Shown here: piece after piece, positions 62,665-64,000 of the stretch
Numbering within the stretch: the stretch's first letter is position 1
Layout of the letters: each line of letters opens with the position of its first letter
Source of the DNA: Bicyclus anynana
Lineage: Eukaryota > Arthropoda > Insecta > Lepidoptera > Nymphalidae
Reading direction: 5' to 3'
DNA length: 64,000 nt
Assembly (NCBI RefSeq): GCF_947172395.1
Contig: NC_069104.1
Span: 8,149,355 to 8,213,354, forward strand
Translations under genes and position numbers: made by a program
The notes under the pieces: generated by a model
The model's input: only the letters and a program-made list of their open reading frames with translations
What the model was told of the DNA's origin: nothing
Database searches by the model: none

Positions 62665-63032
62665 TTTTAACCGACTTCCAAAAAGGAGGAGGTTCTACGT
62701 TCGGCTGTATGTATGTTTTTTTTTTTTATGTATGTCCAGTCCATTCCGTCAATTATGGACCGATTTTGAAAATTCTTTTTTTGTTTTGAAGGGTTTACTT
62801 CCAGGGTGGTCCCATTTTTTTTATGTCAGGATCTGATGATGGCATCCTGGAGAAATTGAGGGGAACTTTCGAAAGTTGTAGAGACGGCTAGTGCGTTTGT
62901 TAGTGTTTATTAAAACATCACTGGCTTGGCGCCTTCAAACTGATCAGAAGGTAGCACATAGGTAGGATGTTATTTTTTGCTTTTTAGTTAAAGTTATTTT
63001 TTGACTTGGAAGTCGGTTGAATTTTTTTTATT
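62665..63032. mobile_element. TIR element, AACCGACTTC family, short form
   Basis: Ends TTTTTAACCGACTTCCAAAA and TTGGAAGTCGGTTGAATTTT are inverted. The interior has AGGAGGAGGTTCTACGTTCG, GACCGATTTTGAAAATTC, GAAGGGTTTACTTCCAGGGT, GATGATGGCATCCTGGAGAA and GGCGCCTTCAAACTGATCAG, all shared with 60995-61582. It is 368 bp. Confidence 0.65.
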
Positions 63033-63039
63033 AAAATTT

Positions 63040-64000
63040 TTTTGAGATTTAGTTACAAAAAAATATAGTACGCTTAAATAGTATTTTATGGAATAAGCAA
63101 CAAAATCAACATATATTATTTTAAATATATTTAAAAAAACAATACATATTTATTTAGTCTTGTTGCATTTTAATATATATTTGTCTGAAATAAGCAAAGC
63201 AAAGCAAATACGTTTTTTTTTTAATTTGTTCGTTTAAAGTTTGGAACTAAGTAAGATAGACACGTTTGGATAGGCTATACGCTATAGACACGCTTCCACG
63301 CGGACGAAGTCGCAGGCATCTACTATGTGCGTTGTAGCATGGTGCGGGTGACAGTTGCCATAAGACGTTTATAATACGTACTAAATAAACTGTCGTCTCG
63401 TCATCGTTCGTCATCGTTATCAACGAATATTCAGCTCACTGCTGAGCTCGGTTAGGCTAACTTTTTTTATTTGGCCTAACTATCGTATACGACGTTCATA
63501 ATATCGTGGATCGCGACACATCTGGAACTTTCAAGAGTGAAACGGACTGTCACCCGCACCATGCTATAGCGCACGCACTGTAGTGTTACGAATATACGTA
63601 TTGGTATTAGGTACCTACACCTAGTCACTCTTTCTTTAGAATCGTAAGGGAAAAGTTGTCTAAAAAACTCAGAATTCCCCGCTAACGAAAACGCGGACAT
63701 CAGCTAGTTATTAAATAGATAAATAAAGAACTTAGAAAAAAATAACCTTGAGTAGAATAGAGTAGTTTGAACATAAAAGTGATGAGCGAACAGGTATAGG
63801 CATAGAGTGCCTATAGTAGAGGCAAATACTCGTGGCAGTCGGTCATTTATAAGAAAGACCACGATAGATTCTTGCTGGCTTAATACGTCAATAATCATTG
63901 TTCGATCTTTATCGATATCTCTCATAAATATTTTACAAAAATACAACGTCAACAAAGACTAAAAATATTATACGGTCAAATTGAGAATAGTCGATTAAAA
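63040..64000. other. Right end of window, gene-free
   Basis: AT-rich. Helitron-end debris is at about 63295-63330 (CCACGCGGACGAAGTCGCAG) and 63685-63708 (AACGCGGACATCAGCTAG). A SINE-A 3' scrap is at about 63398-63460 (GTTATCAACGAATATTCAGC, TCACTGCTGAGCTCGG). The frame at 63476-63700 has no family likeness. Confidence 0.4.

Overview
The window is a piece of a moth or butterfly nuclear genome. It is AT-rich, has long introns, and is crowded with repeats typical of ditrysian Lepidoptera: two tRNA-headed SINE families, short Helitrons running from TCTATACTAATATTATAAA to CTAG, RTE-type LINE pieces, and hAT-like and other terminal-inverted-repeat MITEs. A nymphalid is plausible, but the species cannot be fixed from sequence alone.

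The only host gene I can support is on the minus strand between about 2.9 and 22.4 kb (possibly to 27.1 kb). It is the mitochondrial-clan cytochrome P450 CYP314A1 (shade), the ecdysone 20-monooxygenase that makes 20-hydroxyecdysone, the active moulting hormone. I could place eight coding exons with GT/AG borders and continuous phase. They give 499 residues plus stop and include the I-helix AGIET, K-helix ExxR, PERW and haem FGRGRRMCPG motifs. The last exon (2941-3045) is not obvious from open reading frames but fits in phase. The first of the eight has no ATG: its apparent start is a TTG in the intron's pyrimidine tract, with a stop just upstream. The true start must therefore be in a further 5' exon. 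A seven-codon candidate lies at 27089-27109.

The introns hold most of the repeats in the left third. Two touch splicing signals. A SINE with an 11-bp target duplication sits about 20 bp from the exon 2 acceptor. A roughly 12-copy minisatellite of 41-56 bp runs up to the donor of exon 8.

From about 27 to 64 kb I see no host gene. This stretch is a mosaic of nested mobile elements. The standout is an almost full-length DIRS-type tyrosine-recombinase retrotransposon at about 53.30-58.34 kb. It has 157-bp inverted terminal repeats, an internal complementary region that joins the complements of the two outer ends, and recognisable gag, RT, RNase H and tyrosine-recombinase remnants. A tandem array of about eight 125-133 bp units sits inside its gag region. 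Other items are two hAT-like MITEs with exact 8-bp target duplications, a further minisatellite of roughly 100-126 bp period at 50.05-50.49 kb, two abutting near-perfect palindromes at 34.53-34.62 kb, and several nested insertions.
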